A program made the translations under genes and the position numbers. A DNA stretch of 64,000 nt from Paenibacillus massiliensis 2301065 = DSM 16942. Its GTDB lineage: Bacteria; Bacillota; Bacilli; Paenibacillales; Paenibacillaceae. The DNA lies in contig NZ_KB898196.1 of assembly GCF_000377505.1 (NCBI RefSeq), positions 62,001 through 126,000 of the forward strand, read 5' to 3'. Shown in pieces: positions 44,443-53,728 of this stretch; within the stretch, counting starts at the first letter, position 1, and the number at the start of each line of letters is the position of its first letter. The notes below the pieces were generated by a model, which saw only the letters and a program-made list of their open reading frames with translations, had not been told where the DNA came from and ran no database searches.

Positions 44443-45402
44443 TTATGCATCTCCTTGCGAGGCTTGCAGCACCTTGGCATCCAGTATAGCCAGGGCTTCA
44501 AAAATAAGACGAATAAAGGCTTCACGATCAACGCCGAGCAGCACATTGACGTTCGGCTCCCGGTCTGTCTTCGTACGCAGGTCACCTACCGTCATCCCGC
44601 GGGTATACGTCCCTTGTGTCTCGATCGTGACATCCACCATTTTGGACTGGAACAGCTCGGGCTTCAGCAGCCATGCAATGGCACATGGATCATGCAATGC
44701 ATTGCCATGATAGCCCATCTTTTTTCCGAAGATCGAATAGAAATCCAGTAGCTCTCCTACCATGACAGAGACTGGGCCACGCGTCTTCAGCGCTTCGATC
44801 TCTTCGTCGAATATAGCGGCCTTATCTGTCACGTCCAGACCGCTCATTGTAATAGGAATGCCTGACTCGAAGACAATCTGAGCCGCCTCGGGATCCACGT
44901 AAATGTTGAATTCCGCTGTCCGTGTCACATTGCCGTAGGCAAGTCCGCCGCCCATCATCGAAATGCCCGCAATACGGGATTGTAGCTCGGGATAGGCACG
45001 AATCAACGTCGCAATGTTAGTCAGCGGGCCAATCGGTACCAACGTAACGGGCTCAGGCGAGGACAGCAGGATATCCCGCATGAATTCGACTGCTCCCATC
45101 TCCAGCGGACGATAGCGGCTTGGAGGTAGCACCGGGCCATCCATGCCGGATTCGCCATGAGCCTCTTCTCCCGTCACCAGCGTACCGAGCAGCGGTCCCT
45201 TCGCTCCTTTGGCTACAGGGATGTCCGCACCTACGAAGCTCAGAATCTTCAGTGCATTATCTGTGATCTTCTCCAATACCTGGTTACCGCCTACTGTGGT
45301 GATTCCTTTGATCTCCAGCTGCGCAGGATGAGCCAGCGCCAGCAATATAGCAATGGCATCGTCATGCCCAGGATCGCAGTCAATAATAATTGGTCTAGTC
45401 AT
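44443..45402 (-). CDS. Inosine/uridine-preferring nucleoside hydrolase
   Basis: Cleaves nucleosides to base and ribose in the cytosol. About 319 residues. The calcium-binding motif DCDPGHDDAIA is at the N-terminus; further signatures are VGGNQVLEKITDNAL, VPIGPLTNIATLI, ISMMGGGLAYGNVTRTAEFN and the late NALHDPCAIAW with the conserved His-Asp. ATG 45402 has GAGGAG 6 bases upstream. It follows the second permease with a 10-base gap and precedes the ADP-ribosylglycohydrolase, consistent with immediate use of imported nucleosides. Confidence 0.92.
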   Translation of the reverse strand: MTRPIIIDCDPGHDDAIAILLALAHPAQLEIKGITTVGGNQVLEKITDNALKILSFVGADIPVAKGAKGPLLGTLVTGEEAHGESGMDGPVLPPSRYRPLEMGAVEFMRDILLSSPEPVTLVPIGPLTNIATLIRAYPELQSRIAGISMMGGGLAYGNVTRTAEFNIYVDPEAAQIVFESGIPITMSGLDVTDKAAIFDEEIEALKTRGPVSVMVGELLDFYSIFGKKMGYHGNALHDPCAIAWLLKPELFQSKMVDVTIETQGTYTRGMTVGDLRTKTDREPNVNVLLGVDREAFIRLIFEALAILDAKVLQASQGDA

Positions 45403-45412
45403 GGTCCTCTCC

Positions 45413-46348
45413 TCAGTTCGTTTTTTGTGCCAGCTTACGACGCTTCTTGCGTGTCTCTGCAATCGCATAGACGATCAGCCCGATGACGGTAGCTACATAT
45501 GGAAGGGTACCGATCAGCTCGGCTGGGATCTTGAGCACCTGCAGTGCATTGGCTAACGCTTCTGCGGCACCGAAGAGCAGCGAGGTCAAAGCTGTACCTA
45601 CTGTCGTGCTCCGTCCCATGGACTCAGCCGCGATCGCAATCCAGCCCCGTCCGGCAATCATATCCCGAGTGAACAGGGACAGGTACCCCATCGACATGTA
45701 AGCTCCTCCCAGACTGGCGAAAAAACCACTCAGCAGCAAGGCCGCATATTGAATCTTCACCACGCTGACTCCGACGGATTGCGCTGCGTGTGGATTCTCG
45801 CCAACCGAGCGAATCTGCAGTCCCAGCGGCGTGCGCTTCAGCAGATAATAGACGGCGATGACTGCCAATATAGAGACATAGGTCAGAATATGGTGCCCTG
45901 ACAGGATGGGGCCGAGCACCGGCACCTGATTAAGCAGGGGAATATCCAGGCTGGGCAGCACCTTGCTGGGCAAGGAGGTGGATGAGCCTTTATCACCGCT
46001 CAGCAGGTACAGCAGGAATACAGTTCCCCCTGATGCGAACATATTGATAGCAACCCCGCCCAGAATAATATGCGTCTTGAACTTGAGAGTGAAGAAAGCT
46101 AGCAGCCCGGCAATCGCTGTACCAGAAAGGACGGCACCCAGCAAGCCTATCCAGGCACTGCTTGTATAAGAGCTAACAACAACCCCAGCTAGCGCTGATA
46201 CCAGCATGATGCCTTCCATACCGATGTTGATGATGCCCGCACGATTGGAGATCAAGGCACCAAGCGCAGCGAACAGGATCGGCGTCGTCACCCGCAGCAC
46301 CGAAAATGCAAAATCCGTCGTAAGAATTACGTTCAACAGACTATTCAT
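45413..46348 (-). CDS. Nucleoside ABC permease, NupQ-like
   Basis: 311 residues, eight to ten membrane helices, of the BMP-linked branch of ABC permeases. Characteristic parts are APILFAALGALISNRAGIINIGMEGIML (split here by the Gly-rich turn) and RSVGENPHAAQSVGVSV. Its ATG overlaps the end of the other permease by 8 bases, with AGGAGG upstream. Together the two form the channel of a nucleoside importer. Confidence 0.88.
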   Translation of the reverse strand: MNSLLNVILTTDFAFSVLRVTTPILFAALGALISNRAGIINIGMEGIMLVSALAGVVVSSYTSSAWIGLLGAVLSGTAIAGLLAFFTLKFKTHIILGGVAINMFASGGTVFLLYLLSGDKGSSTSLPSKVLPSLDIPLLNQVPVLGPILSGHHILTYVSILAVIAVYYLLKRTPLGLQIRSVGENPHAAQSVGVSVVKIQYAALLLSGFFASLGGAYMSMGYLSLFTRDMIAGRGWIAIAAESMGRSTTVGTALTSLLFGAAEALANALQVLKIPAELIGTLPYVATVIGLIVYAIAETRKKRRKLAQKTN

Positions 46349-47390
46349 GAAGCTTGGCCTCCTTCAGCAGCATCCGATTCTTCCAGAATTTGAGGAACTG
46401 CTCTGCCGAGATCAGCAGGATAATGACAGCCTGAATAATCGAAATCATCTCGGAAGGCACGTCCGACAGGCGAGCCATCAGATCAGCACCAATTCGAATA
46501 TAGGCCAGAAAGAGTGCCGCTCCGATAACGGACAGCGGGTTATTCTTGGCAAGCATGGCTACAAGTGCGCCATCAAGCCCGTATCCTGGCAGCGCAGTCC
46601 ATTGGAAGCGATTATACATACCCAGCACCTCTACAGAACCGCCCATTCCAGCGATGAAGCCTGCAATCAAATGCACGACAATGATCACCTTGGCTGTCTT
46701 CATGCCAGAGTAGCCGGCGAACTCACGGTTAGCCCCCGTCATACGCAGCTCATACCCCCAACGGGTCCGGTACATGAAGAAGTGGGCAGCTACGATGAGC
46801 ACTAACACAATAATCAGCCCGGTATGCAGGCGGGTGCCTGGTACAATTTTGTCTAGCTGGGCTGTCTGAGCAAATTTGTAGGATACATTCGAGAAGGCCT
46901 TGGCATCGCGTAGATGATAATTCAGCAGGTACAAGCCGATCCCGAATAAAATGCTATTGAACATCAGAGAGGTAACCAGCTCATTCGCGTTCCATTTGGC
47001 CTTCAGGTAGCCCGGTATGGCCGAGATGAGCGCCCCCGTAATAGAGCCTGCAGCAATAGCAATAATCGGGTGCAGAATTCCGTTCATGCTCAGGTGAATA
47101 GCCAGAATCGCAGCGACTATGCCGGAAATGTAAAAAATGCCCTCTGCTCCAAGGTTGAACATATTCGTCTTGAACAAGAGCGATACCGACAGCCCCGTGA
47201 ACATGAGTGGAATGGCCATTTCGACTACATTTCCCATTCTGCTCACCGTTGATAGCGGCTCGAACAGAAAGATGCGAATCGTCTCTACAGGCTGGCTGCT
47301 TACCAAAGAAATAATAATGAATGCGATAGCAAGCGCAATCAGAATGACCGCTGAGGTTCGCAATACTTCAAAATACTTCAATCGGAACAT
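46341..47390 (-). CDS. Nucleoside ABC permease, NupP-like
   Basis: 349 residues with about nine membrane helices. Signatures include MAIPLMFTGLSVSLLFKTNM with FNLGAEGIF, and RMTGANREFAGYSGMKTAKV on a cytoplasmic loop. GGAGG lies 7 bases before the ATG; the start overlaps the ATPase stop by 13 bases. This pair, with the BMP protein and the double ATPase, matches the NupNOPQ layout of B. subtilis. Confidence 0.88.
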   Translation of the reverse strand: MFRLKYFEVLRTSAVILIALAIAFIIISLVSSQPVETIRIFLFEPLSTVSRMGNVVEMAIPLMFTGLSVSLLFKTNMFNLGAEGIFYISGIVAAILAIHLSMNGILHPIIAIAAGSITGALISAIPGYLKAKWNANELVTSLMFNSILFGIGLYLLNYHLRDAKAFSNVSYKFAQTAQLDKIVPGTRLHTGLIIVLVLIVAAHFFMYRTRWGYELRMTGANREFAGYSGMKTAKVIIVVHLIAGFIAGMGGSVEVLGMYNRFQWTALPGYGLDGALVAMLAKNNPLSVIGAALFLAYIRIGADLMARLSDVPSEMISIIQAVIILLISAEQFLKFWKNRMLLKEAKLHE

Positions 47391-48943
47391 GGGGAAGCCT
47401 CCTTACTCACTTGCTCCTGCTGACGTTGAATACCTAGCATGTAGAGGCCAAGCTCCTCTTCACTGACACTGGCTGGTGACTCTAGCCGTGCAACAATCTT
47501 GCCATCGTACAATACGAGCAGCGTATCACTCATTTCGAGGATCTCATTCAGATCCGCCGAGACGAGCACGACGGCACAGCCTCCATCTCGCAGCTCCAGT
47601 AGCTTCTGATGGATGAATTGGGCTGCTCCGATATCTACGCCACGCGTCGGTTGCTCCGCAATCAGCAGATCAGGTCCGGTCGAGCACTCCCGGGCAACGA
47701 CTACCTTTTGCATATTACCACCAGACAGCATACCAATCTGCTGCGTGGGGCCTGAGCATCGCACCTTGAATTCCTCAATCAGTGAGCGTGCCAGCTTGTG
47801 AACAGATGACATGCTCAGGAACAAGCCTTTATTCAAATTCTTCGAACGGTACTGGGTAGAGATCAGATTATCCGCAATGCTGGCTTCACTCGCGGCACCC
47901 TGCCGATTCCGATCCTCCGGAATGTAGGAGACACCCAGCTTACGAATATCATGAATGCCCTGAGTGTTGATGCTTCTACCTTTTACGGCAACCTCTCCTA
48001 CGGCCTGAATGTTATGCAGTCTTCCAGTCAGAGCTTCGATCAACTGCGCTTGTCCGTTACCTTCGACTCCGGCGATGCCCACGATCTCACCGGCACGGAC
48101 ATGAAAGCTAATATCCGACAGCAGAGTTTTTCCTTCATGATCAACAGCTCCAAGTCCCTGTACCGATAGTACAGGGTCACCATAGCTCGGGCGCGTCTTA
48201 TCATACTTCAGCACGACATCCCGTCCGACCATCAGGCGTGAGATTTCCTGCTCACTGACATCCGCTATGTTGAATACACCCTCTGTACGTCCACCCCGCA
48301 GAATCGTGATCCGATCACAGATCTCCTTCACTTCCTTCAGCTTGTGCGAGATGAACACGATCGTATGGCCCTTCTCCTTCAGCTGCTTGAGCTCCCGGAA
48401 CAGCTCCTCCGTCTCTTGGGGCGTCAATACAGCCGTAGGCTCATCCAGAATGAGAATTTCTGCGCCACGAAGCAGCGCTTTGAGAATCTCCACCTTCTGC
48501 TTCATTCCCACACTCAGATCCTCGACCTTCGCTTCGGGATTCACTGTCAGGTTGTACTTCTGGGCCGTCTCCTTCGTCATACGCACGGCCTCCGCATAGT
48601 GAATGCCGACCCCTCGCCTTGGCTCCATTCCAAGCACCATATTCTCTGCAACTGTAAAAGACGGTACCAGCATGAAATGCTGATGCACCATACCAATACC
48701 CAGCGCTATAGCATCCTGCGGATTGCCCAGCTTCACCTGCTGACCTTTTAGCAGAATCTCGCCTTCACTCGGCTCCTCCATCCCGAACATCATCTTCATC
48801 AAGGTGGACTTGCCTGCACCGTTCTCACCAGCAATGGCATGAATCTCGCCCTCCTGCAGAGAGAACTGTATGTTCTTGTTAGCCACGACCCCATTCGGGT
48901 ATACCTTCGTAATGTTTCTCATTTCCAGCAGCGCGCCGGGCAT
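47378..48943 (-). CDS. Nucleoside ABC importer ATPase with two ATPase domains, NupO-like
   Basis: 521 residues from ATG 48943, which has GAGGAG 9 bases upstream; the longer frame is non-coding and crosses a repeat. Domain 1 has the Walker [14 protein letters not shown]-loop VHQHFML, signature [11 protein letters not shown] and Walker [11 protein letters not shown]. Domain 2 has a degenerate Walker A ([10 protein letters not shown], lacking the Lys), [15 protein letters not shown] and [12 protein letters not shown]. One catalytic and one degenerate site is usual in this RbsA-like branch. It powers uptake by the two permeases. Confidence 0.9.
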   Translation of the reverse strand: MPGALLEMRNITKVYPNGVVANKNIQFSLQEGEIHAIAGENGAGKSTLMKMMFGMEEPSEGEILLKGQQVKLGNPQDAIALGIGMVHQHFMLVPSFTVAENMVLGMEPRRGVGIHYAEAVRMTKETAQKYNLTVNPEAKVEDLSVGMKQKVEILKALLRGAEILILDEPTAVLTPQETEELFRELKQLKEKGHTIVFISHKLKEVKEICDRITILRGGRTEGVFNIADVSEQEISRLMVGRDVVLKYDKTRPSYGDPVLSVQGLGAVDHEGKTLLSDISFHVRAGEIVGIAGVEGNGQAQLIEALTGRLHNIQAVGEVAVKGRSINTQGIHDIRKLGVSYIPEDRNRQGAASEASIADNLISTQYRSKNLNKGLFLSMSSVHKLARSLIEEFKVRCSGPTQQIGMLSGGNMQKVVVARECSTGPDLLIAEQPTRGVDIGAAQFIHQKLLELRDGGCAVVLVSADLNEILEMSDTLLVLYDGKIVARLESPASVSEEELGLYMLGIQRQQEQVSKEASPCSD

Positions 48944-49058
48944 GGTAGGCAACTCCTCTCTACAGCAAATGTGCACAAAAAATATACAGCCGAAAAATGC
49001 ATCAAATAGCATGACTACACTTTCCAGCTGTACCAGATCAATTCCCGTGTGTGAGTGT

Positions 49059-49190
49059 AGAGCCGCTGCAAGCGGGGAGCCCTGTCGACCACTGTTAAGC
49101 TTGCTGTTCTTTCCAATGAAATTGAAAAGCTGATGAACAGCCGGCTTAAAGGTGGACACTCCGTTTCTCTAGGGCTTCCCCGCTTTCCGC
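49059..49190. repeat. Dispersed palindromic element, copy C (inverted)
   Basis: TAGAGCCGCTGCAAGCGGGG and AGCCCTGTCG at the left, then GTTAAGCTTGCTGTTCTTT, and TAGGGCTTCCCCGCTTT at 49170-49186. It is copy B in reverse orientation with a longer loop (about 85 bases). It fills the gap between the binding-protein gene and the ATPase gene. Confidence 0.8.
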
Positions 49191-49286
49191 TAACTACGAT
49201 CTCCGCAGATCATTAACACCCGAAATCTTATTGGGTCAAGATAGTAGACTATGAAAAAACGACACAACCTCTTTCAGTTAGCGGGC

Positions 49287-50414
49287 TTATGGCTTGACAC
49301 TGTTGCGGATCTCTTCGATCTCAGAAGTCTCCATGCCCATTGCATTCGCTACTGTGATCTCTTTGTTCATGAGCTTCTTCTTGATGTCCTCTACCTGAGT
49401 CTGCAACTCGGCTGGGAACACTTCCTTGTAAATATCATTCTCGGCAATCCCTACACCGTTCTCGACGAATCCTAACACTTCACGTTTGCCCGTCTCCAGC
49501 GTACCTTCCTTAGCTTTGGTCACCGCTTCAAGGATGGCTGTGTCAATCTTCTTGATCGCAGAGGTGATAATGAGATTCGCTTTCTCACTGTCTGTATCTT
49601 TCAATAGTGCCGCTTGGTCAGAATCCACGCCAATGGCATACTTCGATTTCTCTTTTGCCGCATCAAAGATGCCAAGGCCAGTACCACCGGCTACGTTAAA
49701 GATCACATCCACACCGGAATTATATTGAATGAGCGACAGCTCTTTTCCTTTGGCTGGATTTACAAAATCACCTGCATACGATACAGCGACCTTGATGTCA
49801 GGGTCCACATATTTGGCTCCCTGAATATAGCCTACGAGAAAGGCGTTGATGCCTGGAATATCCATACCGCCCAGGAAACCGATTACGTTGTCTTCATTAG
49901 CCTGTGGCATGTCCGATTTCGTGGCCAACGCAGCAACAGCTCCCGCCAGGAAGGAGACTTCATTCGTAGAATAAGACATGTTGTAGACATTGGCAGGTGC
50001 ATCCTCGATGTCGGTGTCATAGTTGATAAAAGTCTTGTCAGGATACAGTTCGGCTGTCGCATTGAACATCTCCGTGATCTCGGAACCACCGGAAATGACG
50101 ATGTTCCAATCCTCAGCCGCAATATCATTAAACGTAGGCTCCCACTTCGTCTTGTCCGTACCCATCTCAATCACCTTGGTCTCGGCGTCCAGCTCCGTTT
50201 TGACCATTTCCAGACCATGATTGGCTGCGTCGAAGAATGATTTATCTCCCAGCGTGCCTGGAATCAGCAGCACGACCTTCAAACGGTCACCCTGTTCACT
50301 ACCACCGTCAGCACCATTTGTGCCCGTTCCTTCAGATGTTCCTTTCGTTCCTCCACAGGCGGACAGCAGCAGCAGCACAGCCAACATACACATTACCAAT
50401 GCATTCTTCTTCAT
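49287..50414 (-). CDS. BMP family nucleoside-binding lipoprotein
   Basis: 375 residues. The signal peptide ends in the lipobox LLSAC (about residue 20), followed by a Gly/Thr/Glu-rich spacer. The periplasmic-binding fold of the BMP (PnrA/Med) family shows in LIPGTLGDKSFFDAANHGLEM, IISGGSEITE-like VISGGSEITEMFN, FINYDTDIEDAPANVYNMSY and NVAGGTGLGIFDAAKE. It delivers purine or other nucleosides to the importer encoded downstream. The 344-base gap before the ATPase holds palindromic copy C, which could allow higher expression of this protein than of the rest. Confidence 0.9.
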   Translation of the reverse strand: MKKNALVMCMLAVLLLLSACGGTKGTSEGTGTNGADGGSEQGDRLKVVLLIPGTLGDKSFFDAANHGLEMVKTELDAETKVIEMGTDKTKWEPTFNDIAAEDWNIVISGGSEITEMFNATAELYPDKTFINYDTDIEDAPANVYNMSYSTNEVSFLAGAVAALATKSDMPQANEDNVIGFLGGMDIPGINAFLVGYIQGAKYVDPDIKVAVSYAGDFVNPAKGKELSLIQYNSGVDVIFNVAGGTGLGIFDAAKEKSKYAIGVDSDQAALLKDTDSEKANLIITSAIKKIDTAILEAVTKAKEGTLETGKREVLGFVENGVGIAENDIYKEVFPAELQTQVEDIKKKLMNKEITVANAMGMETSEIEEIRNSVKP

Positions 50415-50685
50415 TTTCTTTACTCACACCCCTGTTTGTTGTTAAAATCATTGATGATCTGTCATACTTGTACATCAGGTCTTTCTAACAAATTGTGAAT
50501 CAGATGTGCCAACTTGAACCATATTGCAATGTTTCATTATCAAAAACCGAACGTAACAATGGATAACAACAGTTAACTTTCGTTTGTGAGTATGATCATA
50601 ACAAAATTCAGCCATGATATTTATATGATTTCGGCCATGTTTTTGTACGATTCGGCTAAATGTCGAAATTTCGGGGAGGGCGATT

Positions 50686-51447
50686 ATGGATCAAGTTCTG
50701 TATGTTGTCAGAGCGGAACATGCCAGATTCACACATATTATCCCTCATCATCATGAATGCTATGAGCTGATCTATTATCTCAAGGGCAAAGGGACCTCGA
50801 CGATCGGAGAGCATAGCTACCATTTTCAAGCTGGCTCTTATGCCTTGATCCCTCCGTTACAGCAGCATGACGAAGACCACCGCGAGGATGCCGAGGTGCT
50901 GTTCATCGGGTTTCAGACAGCTAGGTCCAAGGCTACGGAGCTTCAGGGTATGCATCGGGATGACAAGGAGCACAGTATCCGCAGCTATATGCAGGAGCTG
51001 AGCACCGAATATACAAGACGTCGAGAGGGCTTTCAGCAGCATCTGAATGATCGTCTTCATCATATGTTGTTGCATCTGCTACAACGAGGGACAAGCAAGC
51101 GAAATCCCTTGTTCTCTGGAGATCGGCTACAGTATGTACTCGCTCATATTGATGAGCATTTCAAACAGCGTCTATCCGTCGATATGCTGGCTGATATGTC
51201 TGGTTACAGCTATGATCGTTTTCGACATTTGTTCAAAGAGCGCTATGGTACAGCTCCTTCTAGATACTTGCTGATCAAGCGTCTGGATTACTCCAAACAC
51301 CTGCTGGCTAGCACACAGATGTCCATCTCCGAGATCTCGGCCGAAGCTGGCTTCGTGAATGATGCTCAATTTTGCAACATGTTCAAGAGAGAGACGGGAA
51401 CGACTCCACGGTCCTACCGCAAAAGCCTGCAAATTAAGAGTATGTGA
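50686..51447 (+). CDS. AraC family regulator with N-terminal cupin
   Basis: 253 residues. Residues 15-90 are a cupin ligand pocket (HIIPHHHECYELIYYLKGKGT with a His cluster); residues about 150-250 hold two helix-turn-helix motifs (LSVDMLADMSGYSYDRFRHLF and MSISEISAEAGFVNDAQFCNMF). It is divergent from the nucleoside operon, 271 bases away, so it probably controls it in response to a nucleoside or ribose. GGGAGGG precedes the ATG. No operator could be assigned in the gap. Confidence 0.88.
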   Translation: MDQVLYVVRAEHARFTHIIPHHHECYELIYYLKGKGTSTIGEHSYHFQAGSYALIPPLQQHDEDHREDAEVLFIGFQTARSKATELQGMHRDDKEHSIRSYMQELSTEYTRRREGFQQHLNDRLHHMLLHLLQRGTSKRNPLFSGDRLQYVLAHIDEHFKQRLSVDMLADMSGYSYDRFRHLFKERYGTAPSRYLLIKRLDYSKHLLASTQMSISEISAEAGFVNDAQFCNMFKRETGTTPRSYRKSLQIKSM

Positions 51448-51453
51448 CCACGC

Positions 51454-51504
51454 AAAAGAACCTTCATAACCACTTGAGTGTGTGGAAATGAAGGTTCTTT
51501 TTTA
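51454..51504 (+). terminator. Terminator of the AraC-cupin gene
   Basis: AAGAACCTTCAT pairs perfectly with ATGAAGGTTCTT, with an inner CCAC/GTGG, followed by T6. It may also serve the convergent HAD gene. Confidence 0.9.
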
Positions 51505-51533
51505 TTTAACGCTGATATAAGTTATTTCATTGA

Positions 51534-52325
51534 TTACGCTGGATATCCTCCGGTATGCTGTAGCAGTTCAATCTCTCGTAGCATATAGGGCAGATCAGAT
51601 AATGAATCAATGATGAGATGTGCACCAGCACGCTTCAGATTGTACGCTGCCTCACGACGCCGCTCTTCCTTGTCGAATGGGGTTGGAGCTGACGTTCCAT
51701 CCGCAGCGGCAGGCTCCTCATTTCGATTCAGCACCCCGATCGTCCATACCCCGGCATTTCTGCCCTCTTGCATGTCTATAACCGTATCTCCTACCTTAAC
51801 TACGTCGCTAAGTGGATATACCTGCATACGGTGGGCCGTCTCATACAGCATCCACGGATAAGGGCGACCATTGCTCACCTCACAAGGCGTCACCATGCAA
51901 TCCAGTCCCAATGTATTAAACACATGACCAGGGACCGTACTCAGCATCTCAAGCGAAAGAGCAGAAGTTGCACCACACTGGATACGCCGCTCTCGTATCT
52001 CCTGTAACGCCAGATTCAATCCCTTCGCCGGGGCCGTACCATGCAGCATGGATTGCAGCATCGGCAGCAGCTCGTTGTAAATATGCTCTACATCCTTAAG
52101 CCCAGGCTCATGTCCATAATGATTCACCCAGTTCCTTCGCACTTCAGCAAGCTGCAAAATATGGGCGATATGCTCTCGTAGGGGCAACCCCCGTCCACGC
52201 CTGATATCCGTAAGCCCGACCTGGACCCCCATCCAGCGAAAAATGTCGGCCATGCCTTGCGATAATCGAAGTCCTTCGGGGTCCAGCATTGTGCTTTCCA
52301 GATTGAACACCACCGCTTGTATCAT
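51534..52325 (-). CDS. Phosphonatase-like HAD protein lacking the catalytic Asp
   Basis: 263 residues with the layout of phosphonoacetaldehyde hydrolase: helical cap, GATSAL (motif II), SNGRPYPWMLYETAHRMQVY, VVKVGDTVIDMQEGRNAGVWTIGV (motif IV) and AGAHLIIDSLSDLP at the end. The nucleophile motif, normally DxxGT, reads FNLESTMLD here: Asn replaces the nucleophilic Asp and Ser the Gly. The cap segment RGRGLPLREHI also lacks the Schiff-base Lys. I read the codons (AAT CTG GAA AGC ACA) from the sequence, so it is not a frameshift. It is probably inactive as a phosphonatase or uses other chemistry; it may have a binding or regulatory role. Confidence 0.75.
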   Translation of the reverse strand: MIQAVVFNLESTMLDPEGLRLSQGMADIFRWMGVQVGLTDIRRGRGLPLREHIAHILQLAEVRRNWVNHYGHEPGLKDVEHIYNELLPMLQSMLHGTAPAKGLNLALQEIRERRIQCGATSALSLEMLSTVPGHVFNTLGLDCMVTPCEVSNGRPYPWMLYETAHRMQVYPLSDVVKVGDTVIDMQEGRNAGVWTIGVLNRNEEPAAADGTSAPTPFDKEERRREAAYNLKRAGAHLIIDSLSDLPYMLREIELLQHTGGYPA

Positions 52326-52427
52326 GCCCTTCGCCTCTCTTCCACGCTGCCTTGTATTACTTCAAGAGCTGTTGCACTCCATCGTATATGATGAGTGTAA
52401 GAAGAGATGCTGTAGGAGGTTAACAAT

Positions 52428-52487
52428 ATGCAAAATTCAATGGATTTTAAGTTCATGTCTAAAACGCCGCTTGTAGCTGTTTCTTAA
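52428..52487 (+). CDS. 19-residue ORF with a strong ribosome site
   Basis: MQNSMDFKFMSKTPLVAVS, preceded by TAGGAGG 8 bases before the ATG and followed after 17 bases by a stable hairpin. No family is recognised. The ribosome site is better than chance would suggest, but a stand-alone promoter was not found. Confidence 0.35.
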   Translation: MQNSMDFKFMSKTPLVAVS

Positions 52488-52503
52488 TCTCAACTATAAT
52501 GAT

Positions 52504-52539
52504 AGGGCGAGTGAACCCGGCCAAAGCGTTACTCGCCCC
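52504..52539. repeat. Hairpin with conserved loop, copy 1
   Basis: GGGCGAGT (52505-52512) pairs with ACTCGCCC (52531-52538); the 18-base loop starts GAACCCGGCCAAAG. Copy 2 at 55.8 kb has the same loop. A second hairpin AAGCCGAT/ATCGGCTT (52540-52565) follows at once and leads into the end of the lipoprotein gene. Confidence 0.75.
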
Positions 52540-52593
52540 AAGCCGATTGCCTATGTGATCGGCTTGGGCTATTTGGTAGTGTGCTATATAGCA

Positions 52594-53241
52594 TTAATCC
52601 AATATATATTTACTCTTGATTTCATCTAGATCATTTAAACGAAGAACCAAATCATTCTCCGGATTGGCACTTGTAATGTTGGATTCTTCCACTTTCTGTG
52701 TACTTGCTCCTTCTTCTGATGTCTCCCCATATATAAATAAGCTTTGAACAGAGTTCAAGAGACTTGCAGGTGTGTTTTCATAGGTAGCTAAGAATAAAAT
52801 ATAGTCATTTCCAGTCAAAATATCTATATTTTCTTCAGATATAAACTCTATATTCCCCACCTCTCCTCCAAGTTGCTTTACTTCAATTGTATCGCCAGGC
52901 TTGGAATTACCTTTGAGAGAATCTACAATTTCGATGGTGTAGATGGTATAATTCGTTTTTTCTTCGGGTAATTCACCTCCAGGATTCATTTTTTCGTCTA
53001 CAGATGTTGAATAAATTACATCATTAAGTGCTTCAACTCGTGACTTAATGACCCTGCCTTTAATAATAACATCTGCTTTTTCTGACAAAGAGTCTATGCT
53101 CTTGTAGTGGGGAAAATCCTGTCTCACAAGAACAGTCGACAGCTCTCCCTGACTCGTACTATCATCAATATTCACGGGAGTACAAGCAACCAGAGACAGC
53201 ATTGCAGTTGCACATATTATTAGTCTAATAATATTCCTCAT
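52594..53241 (-). CDS. Lipoprotein of unknown function
   Basis: 215 residues. The signal peptide ends in the lipobox LSLVAC (about residue 20). The remainder is acidic with a beta-rich centre (KADVIIKGRVIKSRVEALN, YTIYTIEIVDSLKGN, GDTIEVKQLGGEVGNIEF) that resembles proteins with an OB-like or cardiolipin-like extracellular fold, and a Ser/Glu-rich end. GGAGGG lies 6 bases before the ATG. It is the first gene of an AT-rich islet bordered by two like hairpins. No function is proposed. Confidence 0.7.
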   Translation of the reverse strand: MRNIIRLIICATAMLSLVACTPVNIDDSTSQGELSTVLVRQDFPHYKSIDSLSEKADVIIKGRVIKSRVEALNDVIYSTSVDEKMNPGGELPEEKTNYTIYTIEIVDSLKGNSKPGDTIEVKQLGGEVGNIEFISEENIDILTGNDYILFLATYENTPASLLNSVQSLFIYGETSEEGASTQKVEESNITSANPENDLVLRLNDLDEIKSKYILD

Positions 53242-53548
53242 TTCGTTCCCTCCGTATCAATTTTTAGTATTTTGCTTTCACATTATTGATATCAAACGTC
53301 TGTGGTTGAGTTATTTCGTTACTTTTTTAACAATAATTTATATACGTTTTTTTGTTGTTAGACTTATATTTAATGAAAGTTACATCCATGTATTTATGTT
53401 TTCTCTTCGAACTTTCTGAACATTCGATTGATAATCCGTCCTCAAAAAGGTAAAGGAAAACTCCAGACTAATTAAAGCCTGGAGCCTATTTTATATCAAT
53501 CTAAGAGGTTGAATCAGTTCTGTCTCACTGTCAACAAAACGAAAATCA
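53242..53548. other. AT-rich stretch with one hairpin
   Basis: Upstream of the lipoprotein gene. It holds a hairpin CTCCAG/CTGGAG near 53460-53486, followed leftward by TTTTCC, which could end the leftward genes at 53.7-54.4 kb. No supported ORF. Confidence 0.45.
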
Positions 53549-53704
53549 TTACAGCACAAAAACATAAACGATAAAATATAATATCGTGAGTATATGAATG
53601 TTAATGCGAGTTTTATCACAAAATGATTTCAGTGGCTTTGCCAAATAAGGACTAACATACATAAACGAAAGGCTAATCAGTATAAATTGAATATAGCGTC
53701 GCAA
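53549..53704 (-). CDS. Possible small two-helix membrane protein or gene remnant
   Basis: From TTG 53704 a 51-residue frame runs to TAA: it begins RRYIQFILISLSFMYVSPYL and has a second hydrophobic end HILTILYFIVYVFVL, with a basic link between. It is in the same frame as the preceding gene, just after its TGA. No clear ribosome site is seen. The hydrophobic pattern looks like protein, but it may be a decayed remnant. Confidence 0.3.
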   Translation of the reverse strand: MRRYIQFILISLSFMYVSPYLAKPLKSFCDKTRINIHILTILYFIVYVFVL

Positions 53705-53728
53705 ATCCGCACTTAGATTAATAATCCG

